Notes under the pieces: model-generated
The model's input: the letters and a program-made list of their open reading frames with translations, nothing else
Told to the model about the DNA's origin: nothing
Databases searched by the model: none
Assembly: GCF_946481145.1 (NCBI RefSeq)
Contig: NZ_CAMLMJ010000014.1
Location: 1 to 64,000, forward strand
Length of the DNA: 64,000 nt
Direction: 5' to 3'
Origin: an uncultured Sediminibacterium sp.
GTDB lineage: Bacteria; Bacteroidota; Bacteroidia; Chitinophagales; Chitinophagaceae
Shown: positions 27,209 to 35,885 of the stretch, in pieces
How the letters are laid out: each line of letters begins with the position of its first letter
Position numbering within the stretch: position 1 is the stretch's first letter
Position numbers and translations under genes: made by a program

Positions 27209-27645
27209 AGTCGTCTGGCTTTTCCGCTTCTTAATTTTTTCTTTTGAAGTTTAACCGTCCTGGCTTCCTGTTTCGCCCTGCGCGCCTCTTCAAGCACCGG
27301 CATCATGCGTTGAGCCCACTGCAGTAAAGTATCGAGTGATCGCTGGTGCTCTTCCTGATTAGCACAGAGCCATTCAAAACCAATAGGGTCCAGTTTCTCC
27401 AGGCTGGGCAGTTCAACAAGCACAATCTCTTTATCCTTTCGCTGTTCCAGCTCTGCCTGCCCTCCGCGAAACACACATCGATGAAATTTATCGTAGAGCA
27501 GGTATAATTTGTCCCCCTTTTCCTGTAGGTCATCATGGATAAAAACCCGGTTCATAAAATTTTCTACATGACGAAACTCATAGAGTCGCAGGTCAATAAA
27601 ATATTGTTGACCCGCAATATCAACGATTGGTAATGCCCTTCCCAT
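27205..27645 (-). CDS. Tra-operon protein between traE and traF
   Basis: A 146-residue soluble protein, started at ATG 27645 where it overlaps the traE stop as ATGA; the longer frame lies inside traE. LPIVDIAGQQYFIDLRLYEFRHVENFMNRV suggests a small beta-alpha fold, and the C-terminus is highly basic (EEARRAKQEARTVKLQKKKLRSGKARR). An inserted gene at this place is not part of the minimal traE-F-G order. No family is recognised. Confidence 0.7.
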   Translation of the reverse strand: MGRALPIVDIAGQQYFIDLRLYEFRHVENFMNRVFIHDDLQEKGDKLYLLYDKFHRCVFRGGQAELEQRKDKEIVLVELPSLEKLDPIGFEWLCANQEEHQRSLDTLLQWAQRMMPVLEEARRAKQEARTVKLQKKKLRSGKARRL

Positions 27646-27965
27646 CAGATACCAAAGAATGCACGGATAACCGTAGTGACTACTACCAGGAATACACAGG
27701 AACCAAACCATGCCGCCGCCACCCTGCCCGTATCAGGTTCTCCAGCGTTCCATTTATTAAACACTTTCACAGCACCAATCAGTCCAACGATAGCACCTAC
27801 CGCATAGAGTAGTTGCGTACCCGCCGCGAAATAACTTCTCACTTTTTGATTCGCCTCCAGTAAACCCGCATTCACATCCTGTCCAAAACCTGTTACTGAA
27901 TACAATACCATCACCAATAACCAAAACATTTTTCGCCTCATGATATAATCGATACACTTTTTCAT
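27645..27965 (-). CDS. traE: Conjugative transfer protein TraE (DUF4134)
   Basis: A 106-residue, VirB2-like pilin candidate: signal/TM (MRRKMFWLLVMVLYSVTGFGQ), then VNAGLLEANQKVRSYFAAGTQLLYAVGAIVGLIGAVKVFNKWNAGEPDTGRVAAAWFGSCVFLVVVTTVIRAFFG, the diagnostic DUF4134 block with two TM segments. Either ATG 27965 or the one at MRRKMFW (27941) may be used. It lies downstream of a strong hairpin (27985-28040). Confidence 0.9.
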   Translation of the reverse strand: MKKCIDYIMRRKMFWLLVMVLYSVTGFGQDVNAGLLEANQKVRSYFAAGTQLLYAVGAIVGLIGAVKVFNKWNAGEPDTGRVAAAWFGSCVFLVVVTTVIRAFFGI

Positions 27966-27984
27966 TTCACCATCATTTTAAAAA

Positions 27985-28040
27985 CATGCCCGCTGTCCAA
28001 ATTGAATGCACTTGGTTTTCCTGCACGACAGCGGGACATG
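27985..28040 (-). promoter_or_regulatory. Hairpin upstream of traE
   Basis: The arms CATGCCCGCTGTC (27985-27997) and GACAGCGGGACATG (28027-28040) pair over 13 positions with one bulge. On the minus strand the stem runs into TTTTT just before traE. It could attenuate, process or partly terminate the transcript coming from the T9SS genes. Confidence 0.6.
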
Positions 28041-28059
28041 CATACTGCAGTTGCCTGAC

Positions 28060-28194
28060 TCACTTTTTTCGTTCCTTCCACCACTGCAATAATTCTTTTC
28101 TATAATAAACCAGCAGTACCAGGTAGTAAATACCAAAGACAATCACCAATGTCCTGAAAAACTGCAACCAGCTAATCGTGTTGATCATTTCCAT
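28060..28194 (-). CDS. Small single-span membrane protein (44 aa)
   Basis: A 44-codon frame starting at ATG 28194, whose A is the last base of the preceding TAA stop (TAATG), so it is probably coupled to the PorV-like gene. The sequence has one hydrophobic span (FFRTLVIVFGIYYLVLLVYY) and a positively charged tail (RKELLQWWKERKK), predicting N-out/C-in topology. It may be a minor component of the transfer or secretion complex. No family is recognised. Confidence 0.7.
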   Translation of the reverse strand: MEMINTISWLQFFRTLVIVFGIYYLVLLVYYRKELLQWWKERKK

Positions 28195-29162
28195 TATTCA
28201 AGATGACCGATATTCAAAGAGAGGGTGAACCCAAAACTGTTTTGAAAGGGAGATACCGCGCCCCGTCTGCCAAAGGGTATGAGGTAAAAAAAATCGATCC
28301 CATAATTCTGATCACTGACAAATCCTTTATACCCTGCACCGAGTGAGAAAAATTTGCGATTACCCTTTGTTACATGTTCAAGATGAACACCTCCGCGCAT
28401 AAAGAACGACTCCGCAACCCCGTATTCAGCACCGCAGGAAATACGCGTCCCACGCCAATCCTCTTTCAACAGCTTACTGGCTTCCACTGTCACTGCGAGT
28501 GCATTATTATCCGGTGAATGAGATTGATAAGAAAGTCCAACCCCCGCAGCAGTCGGCAAATCAATATTCGCACCCAGGTTATTGACAACAGCACCGATAG
28601 ATAGTGTATGTAATGCATCACTTAAAGGAATGGACTGGTAATAACTGATATCACCACAAACACTGCTGCGATTATTCGCGTTCACGCCCGGAACCACCTG
28701 CGCAAAATAGCGGAGCGTCGTTCCAAGAGATGCCTGGCTGCCAATCTGCAAGCCATAAGAGCCTGCGATACTATATTCACCCGCTTTATACAGCCCCAGC
28801 GTCGCACCACCCGCATCCCGGATCGCAAGCGTTCCGAAATGCAAATAATGAACACTCACACCCATCACAGCACTGCCCAGCGAACCGAGATAACCCGCAT
28901 GTATCAATCTTGCATCACTGTTAACACCCGGCAGCCATGGCATATAGTGTAAACTTCCCTGGTGACGGTGCTGCGTAAAAGCAGCTTTCGCAACATTGTA
29001 CACCAGTGATTGATTTGCTATAGAAGATGCAATACCGCTATTGCCCATCGCCCATCCCCTCGCAGATCCGGGAATGGACAACACATGAAAACTGGTAGGC
29101 AAAGGCATCGGTTGTGATAGGACTATAACGGGAAAAAATAAAAAGATCAGGATTGCTTTCAT
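28194..29162 (-). CDS. PorV-like T9SS outer-membrane protein
   Basis: A 322-residue beta-barrel with a signal peptide (MKAILIFLFFPVIVLSQ). The head SIPGSARGWAMGNSGIASSIANQSLVYNVAKAAF and LHYMPWLPGVNSDARLIHAGYLG follow the PorV pattern (early glycine-rich plug, asparagine-rich turn, PWL motif). The C-terminus is strand-rich and ends with an aromatic-containing NSFGFTLSLNIGHLE. PorV escorts T9SS cargo from the translocon to the attachment complex. Its place beside a T9SS cargo gene suggests a dedicated shuttle. The start overlaps the lipoprotein stop by 4 bp. Confidence 0.75.
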   Translation of the reverse strand: MKAILIFLFFPVIVLSQPMPLPTSFHVLSIPGSARGWAMGNSGIASSIANQSLVYNVAKAAFTQHRHQGSLHYMPWLPGVNSDARLIHAGYLGSLGSAVMGVSVHYLHFGTLAIRDAGGATLGLYKAGEYSIAGSYGLQIGSQASLGTTLRYFAQVVPGVNANNRSSVCGDISYYQSIPLSDALHTLSIGAVVNNLGANIDLPTAAGVGLSYQSHSPDNNALAVTVEASKLLKEDWRGTRISCGAEYGVAESFFMRGGVHLEHVTKGNRKFFSLGAGYKGFVSDQNYGIDFFYLIPFGRRGAVSPFQNSFGFTLSLNIGHLE

Positions 29163-29833
29163 GGTACAAGAATTGAATAGTGAAGCGTATCAGATGAAAC
29201 ACCTAAATCATCCACCACATGAAAAAAAACTTCCTGCTGTCCCCGGTCGTGGAAATACCATTGCAGGTAAGGGGTAGTGGTAATTTGTTGTTGCCCGTTG
29301 ATCAGAAAATGATAGGAAACAATGGCACCATAAGGTTGCTTGCTCGAACCCGCAATAAAATAGTAAAGAAAATTATCCGGACTTTTTTCCAAAGGTTTAT
29401 AAACAAGCCCAGCCACGGGTTTAGGGCTGGTCATACATTTAACCACCAGTTGTCGGTGCAACACACGCCCCAGTCTGTCCGTCAGATAAAAATCAGCCGT
29501 ATAAATACCCGCTGTATCCGCCGCACAAAATAAAGCACTGCTGTCCGCCGCCACCACAAAAGGCTGCCCATCCATCAGCGGAACGCCCCGGTAATAAAAA
29601 CGCACCCGCCCACTCGGCTCATTATAAGTCATGCTTAGCTGATGCTCCGCTGGTTGACTGAAAATGCTGAATAGCCCGTTATTGGTTTGATTGATATTGA
29701 AATAATCTTTCTCCCGCACAAAAACCGTGTCCCTGGAAAACCGGAAATTGGTTTCACCGGCATTGGTCTGTTCTTGTTTTTTGTTACAAGATAATAGCAG
29801 CAAAAAGATTAAAATTGCCATCAATGATTTCAT
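29159..29833 (-). CDS. Lipoprotein of the T9SS adhesin cluster
   Basis: A 224-residue lipoprotein. I start at ATG 29833 (MKSLMAILIFLLLLSCNKKQE), a textbook lipobox with Cys17, 10 bp after the adhesin stop; the longer frame enters the adhesin gene. The mature part is all-beta in pattern (VFVREKDYFNINQTNNGLFSIF, YTADFYLTDRLGRVLHRQLVVKC), consistent with Ig-like domains. It may anchor or cap the adhesin. No named family. Confidence 0.7.
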   Translation of the reverse strand: MKSLMAILIFLLLLSCNKKQEQTNAGETNFRFSRDTVFVREKDYFNINQTNNGLFSIFSQPAEHQLSMTYNEPSGRVRFYYRGVPLMDGQPFVVAADSSALFCAADTAGIYTADFYLTDRLGRVLHRQLVVKCMTSPKPVAGLVYKPLEKSPDNFLYYFIAGSSKQPYGAIVSYHFLINGQQQITTTPYLQWYFHDRGQQEVFFHVVDDLGVSSDTLHYSILVP

Positions 29834-29843
29834 AGAAATAATT

Positions 29844-32800
29844 TTATTGTTTAACGATGAGTTCACTATGTTTTTGTTGATTGTAATAAGCAGTGAGATA
29901 ATAGATGGCACCACTCAACAGATGACCCAGCCCTTTGATCTGAAATTCATTATCACCCTTTTGTCCCTTGAATGTCCATTGCTGTAACCACCTGCCGTCC
30001 GAAGCAAACAGATCGATGCGCACCGTTTCATTTCTTTTCAGCACCGCAGAAACATGTAAGTAGTGGCTAAAGGGAATCGGATATACATTCCAGTCACGAA
30101 GCTGTCCGGAAAAAGAATGATTGGGAATCACGGTCGGCACGCGCGCTGCCACTTTCAAGCGTGCCGTAAATTCCGTCGAACAGTTGCGCGCACTGATCGC
30201 TCGCACCCGAATGGGAATACCATCACCCTCCTGGTAAAATCGATGCACCATTGTATTTCCACTGGTCGTATAAGCTCTTCCATCACCGATCTCCCAGATA
30301 TAACGAGCAGCTTTGCTAACCTCAGCCCGCATCGTAACCGCTTCACCATAACCAATCGAATCAGAAGAAAGTATCAGTCTGCCCGCCGGGAACTCAGTAT
30401 CGTTGTTCATCACAACTGCATTTACACTGTCAGTGCAACCCTGAGCACTAACCCATAAACGATACTGTCCGGCATAAGCGAAAAAACTGGAATCCTCCGA
30501 TAAGCTGGGACTGGTAGGTGGTGATCCCCATCGGTATCTACCACTACCCTGTTCAACACTTGCTGTAAGTAATGTTTTACCACCTTCGCATACTTTGAAC
30601 CATCCGGTAATAATCGGTTTACCAACAGTCCCCGAAGTGATTACCAGCGGATCTGAAACCATCTCACCCACACATCCATTGACAGAAACCGCCGACACGG
30701 TATAAGAGCCCGCAGCCTGCACCTGGATCGTATCACCCGTTGTCGACCTGATCATCACACCATCTTTAAACCAGGCATAAGTCTGACCAGCTACATAATT
30801 GCTGACGCGCAGCACTCCTGTCTCTCCATTACACAAATGATTATTTACAGTGGAGAGAATCGGTTTTGTAGGTTGCGGATGAACAGTAATCAGCACCGTT
30901 CCATTCGCAGCTTGCTGACAGGCTGTTGCTGATGCATCCTGCACACTGACCAATTGATAGCTAAAGCTGCCCGCAATAGTTGTCGGTGCTTGTATAGAAA
31001 CAGTATTACCCGTAGTGCTGATAGTCAGATCCGTTCCATTATTGATACGATAGGTAAACAGGTAAGGTGCGGTTCCATTCGCTCCGGTAAAACTGATCAG
31101 TGGTGCTGTAGCATTTTGACAAACCGTTGCCGTTCCGCTGACACTCGCTGTAGGCAGCGGATGCACGACCACCGTCGCCGATGCATTGATAGTAGCCAGA
31201 CAGGAATTACCACTTGCCTCCTGCACACTGATCAGCGTATAGGTATAACTACCGGCGTTTTGCGTGGACACAGGCAGACTCACAGCATTACCCGAGGTCG
31301 TGCTGATGCTTTGCGGACTACCGCCATTCACACGATAGATAAAAGTATAAGGTGCTGTCCCACCCGTTCCACTAAACTGTATCAATGGTGAAGACGCGTT
31401 CCTGCAGACAACCGCATCACCCGTAATGTTACCATCGGGTAAAGGTTGAACACGCACCGTCACCGAACCACTCGCCGCATTCGCACAAGCCGCGATCCCA
31501 GACTCCTGCACACGCACAAGTTCATACACAAAATCACCCGCCGCAGAACTAGGAACGGCAAGACTCACAGAACTACCACTCACAGTAGTAATCGTCTGCT
31601 CCGCTCCTCCATTCACACGATAAGAAAAAACATAAGGAGCTATACCGGCACTTGCCGAGAACACAATAGCAGGCGAAGCCCCATTTTGACAAACCGTCGC
31701 AGCACCCGTAATACTTGCAGTCGGAACTGCATGAACTGTAATGGTCGCATTACCCGAAGCAGATGCAATGCACGACCCCGCTTCCTGCACACTAACCAAT
31801 GAATAAACAAATGCACCGGCAGTTTGCGTAGGAACTGGAATACTGGCAATATGACCGGGTCCGCTACTGATAGTTTGTACAGCACCACCGTTAATACGAT
31901 AACTAAAAGTATAAGGTGATTGACCACCTGCCGCCGAAAACTGCACCATCGGTGAAGCACTGTTCACACAAACCTGCGTCGTACCGGCAATCGTAGCAGA
32001 AGGCAAAGATTGAATAGTAGCACTAACAGCACCACTCGCACTATTGCTGCAGGCCCCACTCCCCGACTCCTGCACGCTCACTAAGGTATAGGTATAATTT
32101 CCCGCCACCGTTGTCGGCACTGCAACACTGACACTATTACCAACACTTGATACGGTTTGTAAAGCACCACCGTTAATACGATAACTAAAAGTATAAGGTG
32201 CAGTTCCATTGCTGCCCGTAAACACCACACTCGGTGCCGTTCCATTCAGACAGGCATTACCACCGCCGGTGATCGAAGCTGTTGGTAATGGATGCACGGT
32301 AACATTGATCGCGGATGAAGTAGCTGTACAACCATTGGCATCAGTTGTACTGACAAAATAATTACCTGAACTGTTAACAGTAATTGAACCGGCACTTGAA
32401 CCATTGTTCCATGCATAAGCATTGGCTGCGCTGGAATAAAGTGTGACAGTTCCACCTGCGCAAAAACTGGTCGCACCCGACGTTGAAACCGTAGGCGTGT
32501 TGACCGTATAATAACCCACGGTCACAGGTGCAGAAGTCGCAAAACATCCCTGCTTACTCACCGTCACCGTATAAGTGCCAGGTCCAACTTCAATCGTTCT
32601 GGTAGTCGCACCATTCGACCATGCATACGTATCATAACCCGCACCTGCATCAAGCGTTTTCAGCACACCCGGACAAACAAAGAAAGAACTGCCGGGTAGC
32701 GGTGTCGGACAAACAACTGTCGTTAGATTGACCAGATTACTCTGCACACTATTACCACAACTATTGCGATCAACCGCATAATAATTACCTGCCGTATTCG

Positions 32801-34430
32801 TACTGATCGAATGACCGACCGCACCCGTTGACCAGATAATATTATTGCCCGTAGCACTCAGTGTTATGGATTCGCCATTACACAATTGCTGGCTACCCGA
32901 TGGCGTAACAGTCGGTGCGGTTGGCGTTGTAGCAGTTTGTATGTTAAATACATTACTGATATTGCCACTACCGCATCCATTGCTTTCATAAGCATAATAA
33001 GAGCCTGCCACACTTACCGTCAGCGAATTTCCCGCCGCTCCATTGCTCCAGAGAATCGTACCACCAAAAGAAGACATTGTAGATAAAACCGTACTCGCTC
33101 CATTACACAACAAATTGCCGTTACTATTGGTAACAGTCGGCGCACCCGGTGTGGATGCGGTGCTGATAACAATGCTATTACTCTGTCCACTCGTTCCGCA
33201 ATCATTTGTTGCCACTGCATAATAAACACCTGCACTGCTCACACCAATCGAAGCACCCACAGCTCCGTTGCTCCAGCTAATCGTTTCCGATCCCGAAGCC
33301 GTAAGCACAGTAGATGCACCATTACAGAGAAGAGTGCTGTTGGAAGAACTGATTATTGGCGCTGACGGCACGGAACCGGTAGTGATGGCCATCACGTTAC
33401 TGGTGCCACTCGTGCCGCAGCTATTCGTTTCATACGCGTAATAATTACCGGGACTGTTCACTTGTATACTGTTTCCAAGGGCTCCGGTACTCCAGCTAAT
33501 AGTTCCGCCATAAGACGGCGATGCAGAAAGCGTGGTAGAAGAACCATTGCAAAGTGAACTGCCATTACTACTGCTCACCACGGGCGGCAGCGGCGTTTGA
33601 TTGGTGCTGATCACAATTACATTACTGTTACCACTCGTGCCGCAACCATTGGTAGCGGATGCATAATAAGCACCGGCCACAGCCGTGGTCATTGATGCAC
33701 CGCTGGCACCATTACTCCATTGAATCACACCATCTGTAACCATGGCACTGAACGTTGTGGAAGCGCCATTGCACAGTAGTGTGCCGCTGCTGCTGCCGAT
33801 CACCGGCGCGGCAGGTGTGGAAGCCGCAGTAATAAAAACCGGATCACTCACTGGCGAAGCCACACCGCATTCATTGATTGCATAAACAGTATAAGCACCC
33901 TGCGTATTGACTGAAATTGTATTGCCCGTCGCACCATTTGACCATACATAACTATAGAGAGGATCAGTCACGCTCAATGTAGCGGACGCACCATTACAAA
34001 GAGTAGTGGAACCCATTACCTGTATAGATGGTTTCGGCGGTGCAGAAACAATATAGGTATCCCGGAATTCGGTGAGCGGTGCTTCATTCTCACGATAACC
34101 TTCTGCCGAACAGATGATCTCATCTCCGAATGTGTAGGCACCCGTAAAACTCACTTCTCCATCACCGCTCGGAAGCAGTCTTCCGATGACGCTGCTGGCG
34201 CCAAGATCAATGCTCCAGAGTGTTCTGTAAAATCCATAATTGCCAAACTCATCCATATTACGGATATGGAAACGGACACTTAATTGTCCGGTAGAACAAT
34301 CATAGGTTTTACTGATCAGGGAAATCAGGATGGTATTATTGCTGGTACTCTGTCCGCAGACACAAATCGGCAGAAAAAAAAGCGAAAGCATCCCCAGCCG
34401 GCATCGCCGGAAAAAATTGAAAGCTGACAT
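29844..34430 (-). CDS. 1528-aa T9SS-secreted repeat adhesin
   Basis: A giant surface protein. After a signal peptide (LSLFFLPICVCGQ) comes a beta domain to about 135. Eight ~75-residue repeats follow (about 135-690; core LCNGAST...ISWSNGA.G...YYA.ATN.CGTSG), then five ~94-residue repeats (about 690-1165; core C.NG.AP...GTAPYTFSYRINGG...LVSVQE, as in SprB-type adhesins), further Ig/PKD-like domains, and a C-terminal type A sorting domain (about 1440-1528; VYPIPFSHYLHV ... SGAIYYLTAY ... SELIVKQ). Secretion through T9SS and cell-surface attachment are expected. Cys pairs in each repeat may be disulfides. Repeats make the gene prone to copy-number change. It sits directly upstream of traE in the same direction. 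Confidence 0.85.
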   Translation of the reverse strand: MSAFNFFRRCRLGMLSLFFLPICVCGQSTSNNTILISLISKTYDCSTGQLSVRFHIRNMDEFGNYGFYRTLWSIDLGASSVIGRLLPSGDGEVSFTGAYTFGDEIICSAEGYRENEAPLTEFRDTYIVSAPPKPSIQVMGSTTLCNGASATLSVTDPLYSYVWSNGATGNTISVNTQGAYTVYAINECGVASPVSDPVFITAASTPAAPVIGSSSGTLLCNGASTTFSAMVTDGVIQWSNGASGASMTTAVAGAYYASATNGCGTSGNSNVIVISTNQTPLPPVVSSSNGSSLCNGSSTTLSASPSYGGTISWSTGALGNSIQVNSPGNYYAYETNSCGTSGTSNVMAITTGSVPSAPIISSSNSTLLCNGASTVLTASGSETISWSNGAVGASIGVSSAGVYYAVATNDCGTSGQSNSIVISTASTPGAPTVTNSNGNLLCNGASTVLSTMSSFGGTILWSNGAAGNSLTVSVAGSYYAYESNGCGSGNISNVFNIQTATTPTAPTVTPSGSQQLCNGESITLSATGNNIIWSTGAVGHSISTNTAGNYYAVDRNSCGNSVQSNLVNLTTVVCPTPLPGSSFFVCPGVLKTLDAGAGYDTYAWSNGATTRTIEVGPGTYTVTVSKQGCFATSAPVTVGYYTVNTPTVSTSGATSFCAGGTVTLYSSAANAYAWNNGSSAGSITVNSSGNYFVSTTDANGCTATSSAINVTVHPLPTASITGGGNACLNGTAPSVVFTGSNGTAPYTFSYRINGGALQTVSSVGNSVSVAVPTTVAGNYTYTLVSVQESGSGACSNSASGAVSATIQSLPSATIAGTTQVCVNSASPMVQFSAAGGQSPYTFSYRINGGAVQTISSGPGHIASIPVPTQTAGAFVYSLVSVQEAGSCIASASGNATITVHAVPTASITGAATVCQNGASPAIVFSASAGIAPYVFSYRVNGGAEQTITTVSGSSVSLAVPSSAAGDFVYELVRVQESGIAACANAASGSVTVRVQPLPDGNITGDAVVCRNASSPLIQFSGTGGTAPYTFIYRVNGGSPQSISTTSGNAVSLPVSTQNAGSYTYTLISVQEASGNSCLATINASATVVVHPLPTASVSGTATVCQNATAPLISFTGANGTAPYLFTYRINNGTDLTISTTGNTVSIQAPTTIAGSFSYQLVSVQDASATACQQAANGTVLITVHPQPTKPILSTVNNHLCNGETGVLRVSNYVAGQTYAWFKDGVMIRSTTGDTIQVQAAGSYTVSAVSVNGCVGEMVSDPLVITSGTVGKPIITGWFKVCEGGKTLLTASVEQGSGRYRWGSPPTSPSLSEDSSFFAYAGQYRLWVSAQGCTDSVNAVVMNNDTEFPAGRLILSSDSIGYGEAVTMRAEVSKAARYIWEIGDGRAYTTSGNTMVHRFYQEGDGIPIRVRAISARNCSTEFTARLKVAARVPTVIPNHSFSGQLRDWNVYPIPFSHYLHVSAVLKRNETVRIDLFASDGRWLQQWTFKGQKGDNEFQIKGLGHLLSGAIYYLTAYYNQQKHSELIVKQ

Positions 34431-34455
34431 TTAAGTAGGATTTAGTTCACACAAA

Positions 34456-34962
34456 TCAATAGGCACTCAATCGGTAAGCGAGTCCGAGACCAAAACAGAA
34501 AGCATTGCTGCCCATCTGTTTTCGGAAAAAATATTTTTGCTGTCCAAAAAGACTCAGTCGAAAATGTTCAGTGATATTGCAGTCGAGGTTGACTTCTAAA
34601 AGCAGTCCGTAGTTCATGCGTTCCCGAAAAGAAAGTTTTTGAAAAAGCCAGGGCTCTTGTTGCACCTGCCAGGTCGCACCTGCCCCCAGTCTTAACCCAA
34701 ACCAGGGTAAGGGGTCTGCATTCCGGTTGCTTATATATTCTCCCAAGAGGTCAAGCCCAAAACAGGAATAGTTCAGTCGCTTGTAATGAGAGCGTTGGTG
34801 AAACAGTCCACCGGAAAAATTGATCCCCCCATTGGTCCAGTGTTCATAGCGCAGCCCAACATGATCCGCCGGCCACAAATTCTTCCCCATTTGCAGGCTG
34901 ATATTTTGCGCTTGCCCCTGGCTGTTGATGATGACTAAAAAGATCGCGATAATTGTTTTCAT
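34456..34962 (-). CDS. Small outer-membrane barrel, possibly TraO-like
   Basis: A 168-residue exported protein (start at ATG 34962: MKTIIAIFLVIINSQGQAQ). Alternating strands such as VGLRYEHWTNGGINFSGGLF, PWFGLRLGAGATWQVQ, GLLLEVNLDCNITEHFRLSLFGQQKYFF and the terminal FGLGLAYRLSAY suggest an eight-strand barrel with an aromatic C-terminus. Its size and element context recall TraO of Bacteroidetes conjugative systems, although traO normally follows traN. Assignment to TraO is tentative. Confidence 0.6.
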   Translation of the reverse strand: MKTIIAIFLVIINSQGQAQNISLQMGKNLWPADHVGLRYEHWTNGGINFSGGLFHQRSHYKRLNYSCFGLDLLGEYISNRNADPLPWFGLRLGAGATWQVQQEPWLFQKLSFRERMNYGLLLEVNLDCNITEHFRLSLFGQQKYFFRKQMGSNAFCFGLGLAYRLSAY

Positions 34963-35093
34963 GATCAGTAGTTTAAATGCTGAAACTTGACAACACAAAA
35001 CTACCTACACGTGAAAGGGGCTTAATTGACACTCGTCAACAGGAAGAAAAATATAAAATGACTTTGATCACTGAAATCATTTTTATCAGGTCA

Positions 35094-35753
35094 TTATGAT
35101 TTAGAGAGAGTTTCATTTTTCAATTCAATCCGTTTAATTGTTGAAAGAAGCAAACGGGTGATCCATACAGGAGCAAAAACTGCATCCTGTCTTACAATAT
35201 AAGATGGAACAAGATTTAATATTTTGACGAGATGCTCCTTAAGTTTTTTATTTTTTTTAATATAGTCACCAATCTCAATAAGGGCTTGAATAATTAGATA
35301 AACCATTGGATCTTTTGCACCCATGTATTTAGGATTTCGATGCTTTAATGTGATGAAACCTTTTCCAATTTTTATTTGCCTGGATGGCCCACTCGTAAGG
35401 TACACAATACGCATAGGTACTTGCGTTGAAAATCCAAGTCTATTGAGAGCATCTGCGCCGGTAGGTCTAATCATGATTTGATCTCGCTGAGCAATTTTTT
35501 GAACAATATCATCAATCGAAGGAACTAGAGGGCCAATCAATTCATCTATAATCGGCAAATAATATATGCCTCTGCTAATACGTCGTATCTCCTGTCGTTT
35601 AACTAATAAAGATAGTCCGCGTTGAATTTTAGAAAGTTCACCCAAATGCAAAAAATCATCCGCGAAGAAGACCTCTCCTTTGTTATGTTGGATAGCTTCT
35701 CGAAGTAAATTAATAAACCCTTTTTCAGCTTGCATAACAACAAAACTATTCAT
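35094..35753 (-). CDS. DUF6088 / AbiEi-like antitoxin protein
   Basis: A 219-residue protein. An N-terminal winged-helix (VFFADDFLHLGELSKIQRGLSLLVKRQEIRRISRGIYYLP) precedes a C-terminal domain with IMIRPTGADALNRLGFSTQVPMRIVYLTSGPSRQIKIGKGFITLKHRNPKYM, the pattern of AbiEi-type IV antitoxins and DUF6088. No AbiEii nucleotidyltransferase partner is next to it, so it is an orphan here. It sits between the adhesin cluster and the TAC module and is typical mobile-element cargo. Start at ATG 35753; the internal Met8 is an alternative. Confidence 0.75.
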   Translation of the reverse strand: MNSFVVMQAEKGFINLLREAIQHNKGEVFFADDFLHLGELSKIQRGLSLLVKRQEIRRISRGIYYLPIIDELIGPLVPSIDDIVQKIAQRDQIMIRPTGADALNRLGFSTQVPMRIVYLTSGPSRQIKIGKGFITLKHRNPKYMGAKDPMVYLIIQALIEIGDYIKKNKKLKEHLVKILNLVPSYIVRQDAVFAPVWITRLLLSTIKRIELKNETLSKS

Positions 35754-35823
35754 TCAAAGAGATCATAGAAAAATAAAGCATTGCAGTTTCTGAGATTTTA
35801 ACAAGCATAGTGTTAACATCAAA

Positions 35824-35850
35824 CAAAAAAACCTGTATGCACAGGTTTTT
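35824..35850. terminator. Bidirectional terminator
   Basis: AAAAAACCTGT-ATGC-ACAGGTTTTT gives a 7-bp stem flanked by A and T runs on both sides. It closes the minus-strand TAC operon. Confidence 0.75.
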
Positions 35851-35885
35851 ATATAATTAAATACGTCCACTAATAAACAGTTACT

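Noticed and set aside
30954..31802. Two Arg/Thr-rich plus-strand frames opposite the adhesin repeats
   Set aside because: They are the complement of repeated Gly/Ser/Thr codons and have no protein-like pattern.
30920..33900. Regularly spaced repeats resembling a CRISPR array
   Set aside because: The repeats are in-frame protein repeats of the adhesin with diverged DNA and no constant spacer length.
35094..35753. A complete AbiE system
   Set aside because: No AbiEii nucleotidyltransferase is encoded on either side, so only the AbiEi-like part is supported.
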